Below, piece by piece: positions 26,664-35,410 of a stretch of DNA of 64,000 nt. Source of the stretch: an uncultured Vampirovibrio sp. (GTDB taxonomy: Bacteria; Cyanobacteriota; Vampirovibrionia; Gastranaerophilales; Gastranaerophilaceae); NCBI GenBank assembly GCA_910577515.1, contig CAJTLW010000001.1:248001-312000 (forward strand), read 5' to 3'. The notes beneath the pieces are model-generated. The model was not told the origin of the DNA, made no database searches, and saw only the letters and a program-made list of their open reading frames with translations. Position 1 is the stretch's first letter. Each line of letters opens with the position of its first letter. The position numbers were made by a program, and so were the translations under genes.

Positions 26664-27224
26664 TTATTCGCCCGTTCTATCTAAAAAAGATTTCAATGCC
26701 TCATCAGTTGTTTTTGGCGAGTTTAAATCTCTTATATCAAAATCTTCTTCACCTTTAGATGGAAGCTCAGGATGGAAAAATCTCCTTGTGGCAAGCAGAA
26801 GAAAATAGATAACACCTGTTGCAATAATAACCCCAAGCATAACTCTTGCAAACATTGAAATTAGCTTTAAAAGTTCATTACCTGTATTAGGAATAACATT
26901 TTTTGTTAATTCTTCATTAGCATTTGGGTCAAAATCGCTATCTTCAACCCTTAAGGGAGTGGTTTCACCAAACTGTTTTTGCTCATTTGTAAACTCTTCT
27001 TTAAGCTTTGCTTCCTCAGCTGCTTTTAATTTTTCCTCTTCGGTCAATTCTACAGGAATAGGTGCTTTTAATTGAACTTTTCTGGAAGCATTAATATTTG
27101 TTTCACCCTGAATATCACTATTAGAAGGAATTGGTGGATTTTCAGCAAAAACATTTGCGTTTAAGCCAAAAAGAACCATAAAAATAATTAAAAACCATTT
27201 ATAAATTTTATTAAGGTTTTTCAT
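26664..27224 (-). CDS. Hypothetical exported single-pass membrane protein
   Basis: A 186-residue protein with a signal peptide (WFLIIFMVLFGLNANVFA, cleavage near residue 27), a Lys/Glu-rich, probably helical external segment (about 55-90), a membrane helix (about 126-146, VMLGVIIATGVIYFLLLA) and an acidic cytoplasmic tail. The topology resembles FliO-type or envelope scaffold proteins, but no known motif is visible. It follows the RNase E/G gene by 3 bases and is the last gene of that operon. Confidence 0.7.
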   Translation of the reverse strand: MKNLNKIYKWFLIIFMVLFGLNANVFAENPPIPSNSDIQGETNINASRKVQLKAPIPVELTEEEKLKAAEEAKLKEEFTNEQKQFGETTPLRVEDSDFDPNANEELTKNVIPNTGNELLKLISMFARVMLGVIIATGVIYFLLLATRRFFHPELPSKGEEDFDIRDLNSPKTTDEALKSFLDRTGE

Positions 27225-27227
27225 TTT

Positions 27228-29102
27228 TTACTCCTTTTCTTCACCTGAAGCAGCTTTTGCAGATTTTGTTTTTGATGTCTTTTTAGAAGCCGCAGCAGTT
27301 TTTACCGAGGGCTTTCTGCCTCTTTTCTTTGGTGCAGCTTCATCTTCAGATGCCAGTACAGCAGCTTCAGCCTTAGGTGTATCATCTTGTTGGATTTCAT
27401 TTTGAACAGGAGTAGCCGATGCTTCAGCTTCAAGTTTTTTCATTGTTTTTTTAGTTTTTCTTGAAACTTTTTTCGGTTTTTCTTCTGTTTTTATTTCTTG
27501 TTTGCTTTCTGCTGCATCTTCAAAAATATTATCCACAATATTATTCACAAGGGCTGTTGTATCCACTTTTGCAAAGGTCTCATTTTTTGGCTGCTGGTTT
27601 TGTTGAGGTTTTGCATTTTGTTCTGCAGCTTGTGTTTGAACAGCCTCATCGGCATTTTGTACCTGTTTTTCTTTTAATTCAGGTTGATTTTGCTGATTTT
27701 CATTTCTGTTAAAACGTTTTTTATTTTTAAAATTATTTCTATTTTGTCCTTGATTATTGTTATCCCTGCTGTTTTGAGATTGACCAGCGTTTTGATTATT
27801 TTGCCCCTGATTGTTATTTTGGTTAAACTGGCCGCCGCCAAAAGGCCCTTTGATTTTATTAATCTTTGCCCTAATTTCACCTTGTGCGTTAGAGCTTAGA
27901 AGCTTTAAATCTTCAATCACAAAACCTTGCCCCTGGCATTTATCACATTTTTTTGTAAATATTTCAGATAAGCTTTGCCCCTGTCTGTGGCGCGTTAGCT
28001 CAACAAGCCCTAAATCAGACAATTGGCCTATTTGTGGCTTTGCTTTGTCTTTCTCAAGCGCAAGTTCAAAATATTCCAATACTTTTAATTTATCAACACG
28101 GGTCACCATATCAATAAAATCAACAATCACCATACCGCCGATATTTCTTAATTTCAGCTGACGCGCGATTTCATCAGCTGCTTCTAAATTGGTTTTTAAT
28201 ATGGTTTCAGCTTGGGAAGAAGAACTTGTAAATTTACCAGAGTTAACATCTACAACGGTTAAAGCTTCTGTTTGCTGGATAAATAAATACCCGCCCAATG
28301 GAAGATTTACCTTGGTTTGAAGTGCATTTTGAATTTCTTTATTAATGCCCGTTGCAACCAAAAGCGGCTCTGTACCTTTATGCATAGATACTTTAACCTT
28401 CATATTCCAGTGCTGTAAAAGCTGCGTTGTTCTATGAAGCGCAAATGCAGTATCAACAATAATTTCATCCACATCTTCAGTGCATGCTTCACGAATTACT
28501 TTATATAAAAGTTCTTGGTCTCTGTGCAGCAAACAGGGCGGGTTTGCAGTATCAGCTGCATTTACAATGGAATTCCATTTTTCTAATAAGATTTCTAAAT
28601 CTTCCTGAATTTCAGCCTCTGTTTGACCCTCAGCTTCTGTTCTTACAATTACACCAACACCAACAGGTTTTAGAAGGCTTACAATAGATTTCAGCCTTGC
28701 TCTTTCTTTGCTTGAAACAATTTTTCTTGAAACATTTACACCTTTTTCATCCGGCAAAAGAACAAGAAATCTTCCGGGCAAACTGAGCGCTGTAGTTACC
28801 CTTGGCCCTTTATGACCCGTAGGTTCTTTTACAACCTGAACAATTAATTTCTGTTTAGGCTTTACTTTATCTTTTAATGCACCTTTGCCTATAATATCAT
28901 CTGTATGGATAAAGCCCATTTTATCAGGCATACCAACGTCTACAAATGCCGCATCAATAGAGGGAAGAATATTATCTACAACAGATAAATAAACATCTCC
29001 TAAAAGCACGTCTCCTTTTGAAACAAAAAATTCACTTACTTTATTATCCTCAATAACTGCGCCAATATTATCTTTTTCAGATATTACAATTTTTTTGGTC
29101 AT
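27228..29102 (-). CDS. Ribonuclease E/G family endoribonuclease
   Basis: The 624-residue protein has the RNase E/G catalytic core: an S1-like RNA-binding domain early on (DVLLGDVYLSVVDNILPSID), the RNase H-like and DNase I-like regions with catalytic Asps in VVDVNSGKF and GGMVIVDFIDM, and the zinc link CDKCQGQGF. After about residue 400 the chain becomes low-complexity: first Gln/Asn-rich, then Lys/Ala/Glu-rich, as in degradosome-scaffold tails. Whether it is RNase E or G cannot be settled here. It lies 21 bases after the DUF2344 gene, a common neighbourhood for rng. Confidence 0.93.
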   Translation of the reverse strand: MTKKIVISEKDNIGAVIEDNKVSEFFVSKGDVLLGDVYLSVVDNILPSIDAAFVDVGMPDKMGFIHTDDIIGKGALKDKVKPKQKLIVQVVKEPTGHKGPRVTTALSLPGRFLVLLPDEKGVNVSRKIVSSKERARLKSIVSLLKPVGVGVIVRTEAEGQTEAEIQEDLEILLEKWNSIVNAADTANPPCLLHRDQELLYKVIREACTEDVDEIIVDTAFALHRTTQLLQHWNMKVKVSMHKGTEPLLVATGINKEIQNALQTKVNLPLGGYLFIQQTEALTVVDVNSGKFTSSSSQAETILKTNLEAADEIARQLKLRNIGGMVIVDFIDMVTRVDKLKVLEYFELALEKDKAKPQIGQLSDLGLVELTRHRQGQSLSEIFTKKCDKCQGQGFVIEDLKLLSSNAQGEIRAKINKIKGPFGGGQFNQNNNQGQNNQNAGQSQNSRDNNNQGQNRNNFKNKKRFNRNENQQNQPELKEKQVQNADEAVQTQAAEQNAKPQQNQQPKNETFAKVDTTALVNNIVDNIFEDAAESKQEIKTEEKPKKVSRKTKKTMKKLEAEASATPVQNEIQQDDTPKAEAAVLASEDEAAPKKRGRKPSVKTAAASKKTSKTKSAKAASGEEKE

Positions 29103-29123
29103 AAACTTCTTCCTTTAAATCCT

Positions 29124-29834
29124 TTATATTTCTGCCATATTTTCATCAAAGAATGACAGCCTTCTAATATTAAAAATTAAATCTTTTTTTTGCGCTTGTC
29201 CGCTAAGATATTTTAAAAATTCATCAGCTCTGAAGGCAGGCAAGGCATCACTTTGACCCGTTTTCAGAATAAACCTGAATTTGCCGTCTATAATTTGTGC
29301 CGAATAAATTGAATCTTTGTAATTAATTTGTTTTAAAATACCTTTTTTTGTTTTCTTCTCTATGAATAAATCACTTGAAGATAAACATTTTTCTACAGTA
29401 TATCTTAAATCTTCAAAATTTAAAATACCCAACGTTTTGTTTAATAAGTTATTTTGGGGCAAATCCGCCTCATATAGCGCCCATTGAACTAAATTATCCA
29501 AAGAAGGCATGCGCCTGCCATTATCCTCAAATTCATTCAGAGCAAGTATTTTTAGATTTTCTGAAGTTGAACTATGGAATTTTTCAACAAAATCGGTCTC
29601 AATAGGGGAAACTGCAATAAAATTAACTAATTCACATTCTGATTCAATAAAAATAGGGAGTGCTGGGGAAAAAGAAATTTTTGGAATTTTATTAAAGCCT
29701 TCAGTTAACGCAAAATGAACTCCTGCCCGCCTTAACGACTTTAAAATCAAATTTTGCCAATCCAGATGAGAAAGGAACTTAAGTTCATTAAGTTTTGTTA
29801 ATTTTAATTGGTATCTAAACTCTTTTTTATCCAT
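29124..29834 (-). CDS. TIGR03936/DUF2344 family radical SAM-associated protein
   Basis: A 236-residue protein matching DUF2344, with KLTKLNELKFLSHLDWQNLI, SLRRAGVHFALTEGFNKIPK and ISFSPALPIFIESECELVNF. In most genomes its partner is a B12-binding radical SAM protein (TIGR03960), directly upstream or fused. Here that partner is missing; only a 69-residue frame precedes it. The order before RNase E/G is conserved across phyla. Its biochemical role is unknown. Confidence 0.85.
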   Translation of the reverse strand: MDKKEFRYQLKLTKLNELKFLSHLDWQNLILKSLRRAGVHFALTEGFNKIPKISFSPALPIFIESECELVNFIAVSPIETDFVEKFHSSTSENLKILALNEFEDNGRRMPSLDNLVQWALYEADLPQNNLLNKTLGILNFEDLRYTVEKCLSSSDLFIEKKTKKGILKQINYKDSIYSAQIIDGKFRFILKTGQSDALPAFRADEFLKYLSGQAQKKDLIFNIRRLSFFDENMAEI

Positions 29835-29837
29835 TTT

Positions 29838-30047
29838 TTATAAATATTTAATGTTTCGGCGCCTTTTTACAAGGATTTCAGGTGTATCATCAGGTATTAT
29901 TTCATCCATAATTTCATCTGATAAAAAACTGAACTCCTTGATTTTTTTAAGAGAGTAATCAAGCTGGCAGCCCTTTGCCTGCCTAATTATAGAATCAAAT
30001 TCTTTTTTATCGGTAAAAATATCCGATACAGGGCTAAAAAATTCCAT
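29838..30047 (-). CDS. Small hypothetical protein upstream of DUF2344
   Basis: A 69-residue, charged, mostly helical protein ending in VKRRRNIKYL. It lies 3 bases before the DUF2344 gene and 41 bases after engB, so it is probably translated. I do not recognise it. Its position is where the TIGR03960 radical SAM partner normally sits, so a remnant of that gene's C-terminus is one weak possibility; a lineage-specific small protein is another. Confidence 0.5.
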   Translation of the reverse strand: MEFFSPVSDIFTDKKEFDSIIRQAKGCQLDYSLKKIKEFSFLSDEIMDEIIPDDTPEILVKRRRNIKYL

Positions 30048-30088
30048 AACACAATAGTAGCACCCGTTTCAAAGGCAAGGCAAATATT

Positions 30089-30670
30089 TTACATAATATT
30101 TTCTTCAAAAAACTTTATAATTCCATCTTTATAGGTTGAAAGCTTTGCAGAAAAAGGATATACAGGGATGTTAAAAAGTCTTTCAATTTCTTTTTGACGT
30201 TTAAAAACTTCATTTTTCGAAACATAATCACACTTGTTTAAAACCGCAACAACAGGTAAGTCTTTAATTTTCAGCCAGTCATACATTTGAAAATCATTAT
30301 TTTGAACAGGATGTCTTACATCAATAAACTGGATGCAGCACTTCAAGGTATTGCGCTTTAAAAGATACTCTTCAAGACTCTTTTGCCAGCGCTCCTGCTC
30401 TGTTTTAGACACTTTTGCATAGCCGTAACCCGGAAGGTCTGCTATTACAAATTCCCCCTTGTCAGACACTATTTTAAACAAATTAATTAGCCGTGTTTTC
30501 CCGGGTGTATTAGAGGTTTTGGCTAATTTGGAATTATTAACAAGACAATTTATAAAGCTTGATTTTCCAACGTTTGACCGCCCCAAAAGAGCAAACTCCG
30601 GAAGGCCTAAAGCAGGACAATCACTGAGTTTTGGTGCGCTAGTTAAGAATTGTGCTTGTTTGATTTTCAT
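30089..30670 (-). CDS. engB: Ribosome-biogenesis GTP-binding protein EngB/YsxC
   Basis: A 193-residue Ras-like GTPase needed for late large-subunit assembly. The G motifs are clear: GRSNVGKSSFINCLV (G1), TPGKTRLINLF (G2), DLPGYGYAKV (G3), VLNKCDYV (G4) and PFSAK (G5). It is the usual size for the family. Its start overlaps the upstream small frame by 32 bases and lacks a strong ribosome site, suggesting coupling. Confidence 0.96.
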   Translation of the reverse strand: MKIKQAQFLTSAPKLSDCPALGLPEFALLGRSNVGKSSFINCLVNNSKLAKTSNTPGKTRLINLFKIVSDKGEFVIADLPGYGYAKVSKTEQERWQKSLEEYLLKRNTLKCCIQFIDVRHPVQNNDFQMYDWLKIKDLPVVAVLNKCDYVSKNEVFKRQKEIERLFNIPVYPFSAKLSTYKDGIIKFFEENIM

Positions 30671-30911
30671 TTATTTTAATCTGTCTTAATTCATTCATTC
30701 TTTTCTTATAAACTACCTGAGAGAGCAGGTTATAGGCATGTTCAGAGTTTACAACATCAATTTGGACAGTATCTTCAAAAAGGCTCACATTAATTGCATT
30801 TGAGCTTAAAAAATCACTTTTCAGATTTGTAATTCTTATTATTTTATTCTTTAAAAGCGAAAGGGGCTGTGCTATAAAGGTTTCAAAGGATTTTAAAATT
30901 ATATTTCTCAT
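30639..30911 (-). CDS. Small hypothetical protein overlapping engB
   Basis: A 90-residue protein of helix-then-beta character (FIAQPLSLLKNKIIRITNL, then INVSLFEDTVQIDVV), possibly a KH-like or ACT-like fold. The ATG at 30911 is preceded by AGGAAG. Its 3' end overlaps the engB start by 32 bases on the same strand, consistent with a coupled pair. No family recognised. Confidence 0.6.
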   Translation of the reverse strand: MRNIILKSFETFIAQPLSLLKNKIIRITNLKSDFLSSNAINVSLFEDTVQIDVVNSEHAYNLLSQVVYKKRMNELRQIKINENQTSTILN

Positions 30912-31054
30912 TAAAGAACACTTCCTAAAATTTAACTAAATTATAGCAAAAAATAAAGTTTTTTGTATAATATTTTTAGGCGAATTTTACAAAATTTTAA
31001 AAACTTAATTTTAAATAAAAATCGCGCAAATAGTAAGTATAGATAGGAAAAGAT

Positions 31055-31891
31055 ATGTATAAAGAAATTACACCGAACGGATATGGCATTGCAATAGAAA
31101 CAGAGGAAAAACCTTTATATAGCGCGCAAAGCGAATTTCAAAAGGTGGAAATCCTGTCATCAAAGGGCTTAGGAAATATTTTAACTCTGGATGGCCTTAT
31201 GATGACAACCGTTGAGGATGAATTTTTCTATCACGAAATGATTTCACATATCCCGTTATGCTCTCACCCATATCCCACAAGCGTTTTGGTTATCGGAGGG
31301 GGAGACGGAGGCACAGTGCGCGAGGTTTTACGGCATAATACGGTTAAAAATGTTGAGCTATGCGAAATTGACGGACTTGTTATTGAAGCAAGCAAACAAT
31401 TTCTTCCAACGATTGCTGGAAAACTTGATGATGAAAGAGTTTCAGTTTACGTGGAAGATGCTATTGAATTTATAAAGGGCAAAAAAGCTTGCTATGACGT
31501 AGTTTTAATCGACTCAACAGACCCGATGGGGCCTGGAGAAGGGCTTTTTACCGAAGAATTTTATACAAACGTTAAAAACAGTTTAAAAGATGGCGGAATC
31601 GTTGCAGCACAATCAGAATCACCATTTGCAAACCCCAAAGAAATGCGAATGATGTACAGACTTTTGAGAAAAGTATTTAAGCACGTAAAACCTTATGCAG
31701 GGCCAATTCCAACTTATCCGGGCGGATACTGGAGCTGGTCATTTTGCTCTGAAACCATTGATACACCTGAAATACGGGATATTCAAAGAGCAAAAGAAAT
31801 TGAAAAAAATTCAAAACTTTATAATACAGATTTACACAAAGCAGTGTTCTGTGTACCAAACTTTGTAAGGAAAATTGCAGAAGATGCGTAA
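31055..31891 (+). CDS. speE: Spermidine synthase (polyamine aminopropyltransferase)
   Basis: A 278-residue Rossmann-fold enzyme transferring the aminopropyl group of decarboxylated SAM to putrescine. Family motifs are LTLDGLMMTTVEDEFFYHEM, VLVIGGGDGGTVREVLRH, and VVLIDSTDPMGPGEGLF, whose Asp positions are catalytic and substrate-binding. Its length is typical. The stop overlaps the preferred aroA start by 8 bases, so translation is probably coupled; a GATAGGAAAAG ribosome site precedes the ATG. Confidence 0.96.
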   Translation: MYKEITPNGYGIAIETEEKPLYSAQSEFQKVEILSSKGLGNILTLDGLMMTTVEDEFFYHEMISHIPLCSHPYPTSVLVIGGGDGGTVREVLRHNTVKNVELCEIDGLVIEASKQFLPTIAGKLDDERVSVYVEDAIEFIKGKKACYDVVLIDSTDPMGPGEGLFTEEFYTNVKNSLKDGGIVAAQSESPFANPKEMRMMYRLLRKVFKHVKPYAGPIPTYPGGYWSWSFCSETIDTPEIRDIQRAKEIEKNSKLYNTDLHKAVFCVPNFVRKIAEDA

Positions 31892-33197
31892 AAGTGTTGC
31901 AACACAAGGATTATCAACACCACTAAAGGGCGAAATTATTACACCGCCTGATAAATCAATGTCGCACAGAAGTCTTATCATCGGCTCTCTTACAAAGGGA
32001 AAAATTAAAATTTCAAATTTTTTAACAGGGGCGGATTGCCTTGCTACACTTGAAATTTTAAAAGAACTTGGGTGTGAAATTGAATTTTTAGATAAAAATA
32101 CTGTTATTTTAAACGCTAAAAATGCTTATACAGCACCAAAAAAAGAACTTTATTGCGGCAATTCGGGAACTACCATACGGCTTATGGCAGGATTATTGTG
32201 TGCGCAAAATTTTAAAAGCACTCTGTCAGGGGATATTAGCCTGTCTAAACGCCCAATGAAAAGAATTATTGCCCCCTTAAGCCTTATGGGAGCTAAGCTG
32301 AAAAGCAATGAAGGCAAAGCTCCGCTTGTTATAGAACAAGGGGAACTCAATGGAATTGAATATAAAAGCCCGATAGCATCAGCTCAGGTCAAGTCTGCCA
32401 TACTTCTTGCAGGATTACAAACCCCGAATGGCAAGACTACCGTGCTTGAACCCTCCTTATCGCGCAACCATACAGAGAGAATGCTTCAATTTTTCGGTTC
32501 AGACATTGAAACATTCACAAAAGACGGGCTTTTTGGAGTAACAATAGGGCAATCATCTTTAATACCAAAGGATTTAAACGTGGTTGGAGATATCTCGAGC
32601 GCTGCCTTTATTATGGTTGCAACTTCAATTGTCAAAAATTCTGACGTAATTTTAAAAAATATTGGCCTGAACCCCACGCGTACAGGGCTTATCGACGTTA
32701 TGAAACGTATGAAAGCCAATATTAATATACTTAATTGCGATTTAGTTTCAAATGAAGAGGTTGGAGATATCAGAATTCAATACTCTCCAGACATGGAAGG
32801 GTGCAAAATCAGCGGAAACGATATTCCAAGGTTGATTGATGAACTTCCAATTATTGTACTTCTTGCAACACAAGCAAAAGGAACTACTACAATAAAAGAT
32901 GCAGGGGATTTAAAAAACAAAGAATCAGACCGAATAGCAAGCGTTACAAGGGAATTAAGAAAATTTGGCGCAAAAATCGAGCCGACTGATGACGGCTTTA
33001 TAATTGAAGGTAAAAACAGCGGAAACGGCTTATTTAACAAGGAAGCAGAGGTCGAATGCTATCATGACCACAGAATTGCAATGATGGGATACATTGCAGC
33101 GTTAATTAACCAAAAACCCTGCAAAATCAATGATTTTGAGTGGGTTGAAACTTCTTTCCCAAATTTCTTAAATATTTTTGAAAACTTAAAAAAATAA
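31884..33197 (+). CDS. aroA: 3-phosphoshikimate 1-carboxyvinyltransferase (EPSP synthase)
   Basis: The 437-residue enzyme catalyses the sixth step of the shikimate pathway. It shows PPDKSMSHRSLIIGSL, NSGTTIRLMAGLL, LSGDISLSKRPMKRI, and NKESDRIASVTREL. I choose ATG 31884, which overlaps the speE stop; an in-frame TTG at 31875 is an alternative. The pairing with speE rather than other aro genes is unusual. pgeF follows 42 bases later. Confidence 0.96.
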   Translation: MRKSVATQGLSTPLKGEIITPPDKSMSHRSLIIGSLTKGKIKISNFLTGADCLATLEILKELGCEIEFLDKNTVILNAKNAYTAPKKELYCGNSGTTIRLMAGLLCAQNFKSTLSGDISLSKRPMKRIIAPLSLMGAKLKSNEGKAPLVIEQGELNGIEYKSPIASAQVKSAILLAGLQTPNGKTTVLEPSLSRNHTERMLQFFGSDIETFTKDGLFGVTIGQSSLIPKDLNVVGDISSAAFIMVATSIVKNSDVILKNIGLNPTRTGLIDVMKRMKANINILNCDLVSNEEVGDIRIQYSPDMEGCKISGNDIPRLIDELPIIVLLATQAKGTTTIKDAGDLKNKESDRIASVTRELRKFGAKIEPTDDGFIIEGKNSGNGLFNKEAEVECYHDHRIAMMGYIAALINQKPCKINDFEWVETSFPNFLNIFENLKK

Positions 33198-33239
33198 ACG
33201 ATAAAACCTGTAAAAGCTATATTACAAAGGAATTTTAAG

Positions 33240-34007
33240 GTGTTTTATTTTGATGTATTAAATAACAAAAAAGTCTTAAAAAGCAGTGTGCTAAATAAAT
33301 TTCAGGATAAATTCAAACATATTTTTACTACAAAAGAAAGTTTTATAAAAACTGATGAAGAAAATTCAAAAAACACCGCAAAGCTAAATAAAGGGCTGAT
33401 TTTAGACTATTTAAAAATAGATAATCTTATTGAAACAAAACAAACCCATAGCACAAATATTGCAATTTTTGATGCAAATTCCACTAAAAACCCCGATATA
33501 CTTGATAAAACAGACGGTGTACTGCTTCAAAAACCAAACAGCGCAACAATTCTAAACTTTGCAGACTGTACACCGGTAATTTTATATGACCCCAAAAACG
33601 TTGCAGCCGCAGGGCTTCATGCCGGTTGGCGCGGAACAGCAGGAGAAATCTGCAAAAAAGCTGTTGATATTATGATTAAAAATTTTAATTCAAAACCCTC
33701 CGATATTATTGCAGCTATTGGCCCGTGCATCAGTCAGGATGCGTTTGAAACAGATTTTGAAGTATATGAAAAATTAAATAAAACAATTAAAAACGGTGAA
33801 AAATTTTTTGTTTTTAAAGAAACAGAAAACGGCAGAAAAGCTTATCCTGATTTAGCAAAAATAAATGCTGCACAATTAATAGAAAAAGGGGTAAAAATCG
33901 TTGATATATGCCATTTAAAGACTACAACAGATAACGAATTTTTCTTTTCATATAGAAAAAATAACAAAACAACAAGCAGAATAAGCGTGATATTAAAAAT
34001 AGAATAG
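33240..34007 (+). CDS. pgeF: Laccase-domain peptidoglycan editing factor PgeF (YfiH)
   Basis: A 255-residue YfiH-family protein. The metal-binding His-Cys-His residues are in KQTHSTNI, FADCTPVILYD and GLHAGWRGTAG, and IGPCISQDAFE is conserved. In E. coli PgeF removes UDP-MurNAc carrying L-Ser instead of L-Ala; homologues are also described as purine nucleoside phosphorylases or polyphenol oxidases. The start is GTG 33240 with AAGGA upstream. Confidence 0.93.
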   Translation: MFYFDVLNNKKVLKSSVLNKFQDKFKHIFTTKESFIKTDEENSKNTAKLNKGLILDYLKIDNLIETKQTHSTNIAIFDANSTKNPDILDKTDGVLLQKPNSATILNFADCTPVILYDPKNVAAAGLHAGWRGTAGEICKKAVDIMIKNFNSKPSDIIAAIGPCISQDAFETDFEVYEKLNKTIKNGEKFFVFKETENGRKAYPDLAKINAAQLIEKGVKIVDICHLKTTTDNEFFFSYRKNNKTTSRISVILKIE

Positions 34008-34039
34008 TAACCCCATAAACCCCTGCAGGGCAAAGTGTT

Positions 34040-34570
34040 TTACTTAAAAAGATTTAATATAGAATTTTGAATAAATTCTGAAAAACCGCCAGATGTTGTC
34101 CCTGAATACTCCGCATCAAGGGCTTTTGCTTCATCGGAGCTTGCAGCTTCTTTGATTGCAGTCATAGAAAGCTTATTTACGCCAGTCATAATATCATTCA
34201 GCACATTTTTAAATTCAGCAAACCTTTTATTATCAAATTCTTCATCTTCACCATAAACCTTTAAATAGGCAGCCTCAGCCTCTTTCTGCCACTCAAGCAG
34301 AAGATCTTTCTGGGTTTGAATATAGGTTTTCATAATGTCGTGGGTAGGAAAAATTTTAAATTTTTTAAAAGAATTATCAATTACAATCATATTGCGTATC
34401 GTAACAAGACGCAGATTGCTCCCCTTATTAAAATATTTTTCTTCTATCTCTTCGGATAATTTATAGCCAAAAGGAAATTCAAGAGCCGACATTCTGTTCG
34501 CGTCATTCAATCTGCCCAACAATTCTTTTGATAACATTTCAAACTGTTCTTTTTTGCTTAAATTTTCCAA
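34040..34570 (-). CDS. Hypothetical protein
   Basis: I do not recognise this 176-residue, mostly helical, charged protein without signal or membrane segment. The N-terminal half includes FPFGYKLSEEIEEKYF and a short beta stretch LRLVTIRNMIVIDNSF; the C-terminal 30 residues are Ser/Gly-rich, ending in IQNSILNLFK. It is the last of three unknown minus-strand genes and converges on pgeF. Confidence 0.65.
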   Translation of the reverse strand: MENLSKKEQFEMLSKELLGRLNDANRMSALEFPFGYKLSEEIEEKYFNKGSNLRLVTIRNMIVIDNSFKKFKIFPTHDIMKTYIQTQKDLLLEWQKEAEAAYLKVYGEDEEFDNKRFAEFKNVLNDIMTGVNKLSMTAIKEAASSDEAKALDAEYSGTTSGGFSEFIQNSILNLFK

Positions 34571-34590
34571 AGGGATACTCCAAAATTATT

Positions 34591-34740
34591 TTATTTTTTA
34601 TTTTTATATTGCTTTAGGAAAGCGGCATCTGGCCTATTCTCGCTTGATAAAACGATTTGCCTGTACTCATTTTTATCAATGTCCACCCCCATTGTTTTTA
34701 TATCTATTTTAATTTTTTTAGGTTTTTCTTTTTTATACAT
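34591..34740 (-). CDS. Small basic hypothetical protein
   Basis: A 49-residue frame from ATG 34740 to TAA 34591 fills the gap between two unknown genes on the same strand, starting 3 bases after the upstream stop. It is Lys-rich at both ends (MYKKEKPKKIKIDIK and KQYKNKK) with a central VLSSENRPDAAFL. No ribosome site is visible, so expression would depend on coupling. Real coding is plausible but not proven. Confidence 0.45.
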   Translation of the reverse strand: MYKKEKPKKIKIDIKTMGVDIDKNEYRQIVLSSENRPDAAFLKQYKNKK

Positions 34741-34743
34741 AAA

Positions 34744-35343
34744 TTATACTATTATATTTGAAATTTTAAATAATATTTCTAAATTATCTTCTTTGACAGA
34801 CTTTAAAATTGTTTCATAAATTGTCTTTAGACCCGCTTCGTCAGTTTTTTTTAAACTTTCAGGCAAAAGAATATCATTTGTTTTTTCAGTATTAATAAAA
34901 CCTTTATTTAAAGATAAAAACTCCCTGTAAAGCTTTAAAATCTTCAAATATAGGGGGTTAATTTCAAAAGTTTTATTTAAATAATATTTAGCATCACGGT
35001 TGAAGCCTTCTTTAATAAAATCAAAAAGAAAATCCACTTCATAAAAAGTATCGTCATTAAATTCTGTATTAAGGCACGGATTATTTACAATTTCTTTATC
35101 AGGATTGCCTTTTAAATAAACCCCCCAAAGCATACAACCCAGGTAAAAAGCTGCATTCAGGTCTATAGCCTTTAAAATTTTAGGATAAAGAACAGAAAAT
35201 TGAAATCTTTTTTGCTTTAGGGATGGAATATTTAAAAAAGCAGAATACATATATTCAATATTCCCCGAAACCCTTGCAACAGAAGCACTGTATCCAGGAT
35301 CAAAAAGCATCTGGTTTTCATTTGAAAAATCTAAAATTGACAT
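34744..35343 (-). CDS. Hypothetical helical protein
   Basis: An unrecognised 199-residue protein, largely helical, with segments FQFSVLYPKILKAIDLNAAF and FLFDFIKEGFNRDAKYYLNK that could be TPR-like pairs. There is no signal peptide. It heads a small minus-strand run with the 49-residue frame and the 176-residue gene. Confidence 0.65.
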   Translation of the reverse strand: MSILDFSNENQMLFDPGYSASVARVSGNIEYMYSAFLNIPSLKQKRFQFSVLYPKILKAIDLNAAFYLGCMLWGVYLKGNPDKEIVNNPCLNTEFNDDTFYEVDFLFDFIKEGFNRDAKYYLNKTFEINPLYLKILKLYREFLSLNKGFINTEKTNDILLPESLKKTDEAGLKTIYETILKSVKEDNLEILFKISNIIV

Positions 35344-35410
35344 AATATTATTTTAATTAGAAACTCTATATTGTGCAAGTTTTGTAACTTTTAAAACAGG
35401 AAAAATTCCT

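Noticed and set aside
27461..28161. Several plus-strand frames opposite the RNase E/G tail
   Set aside because: They mirror the low-complexity Gln/Asn/Lys codons of the tail, which rarely give stops on the other strand.
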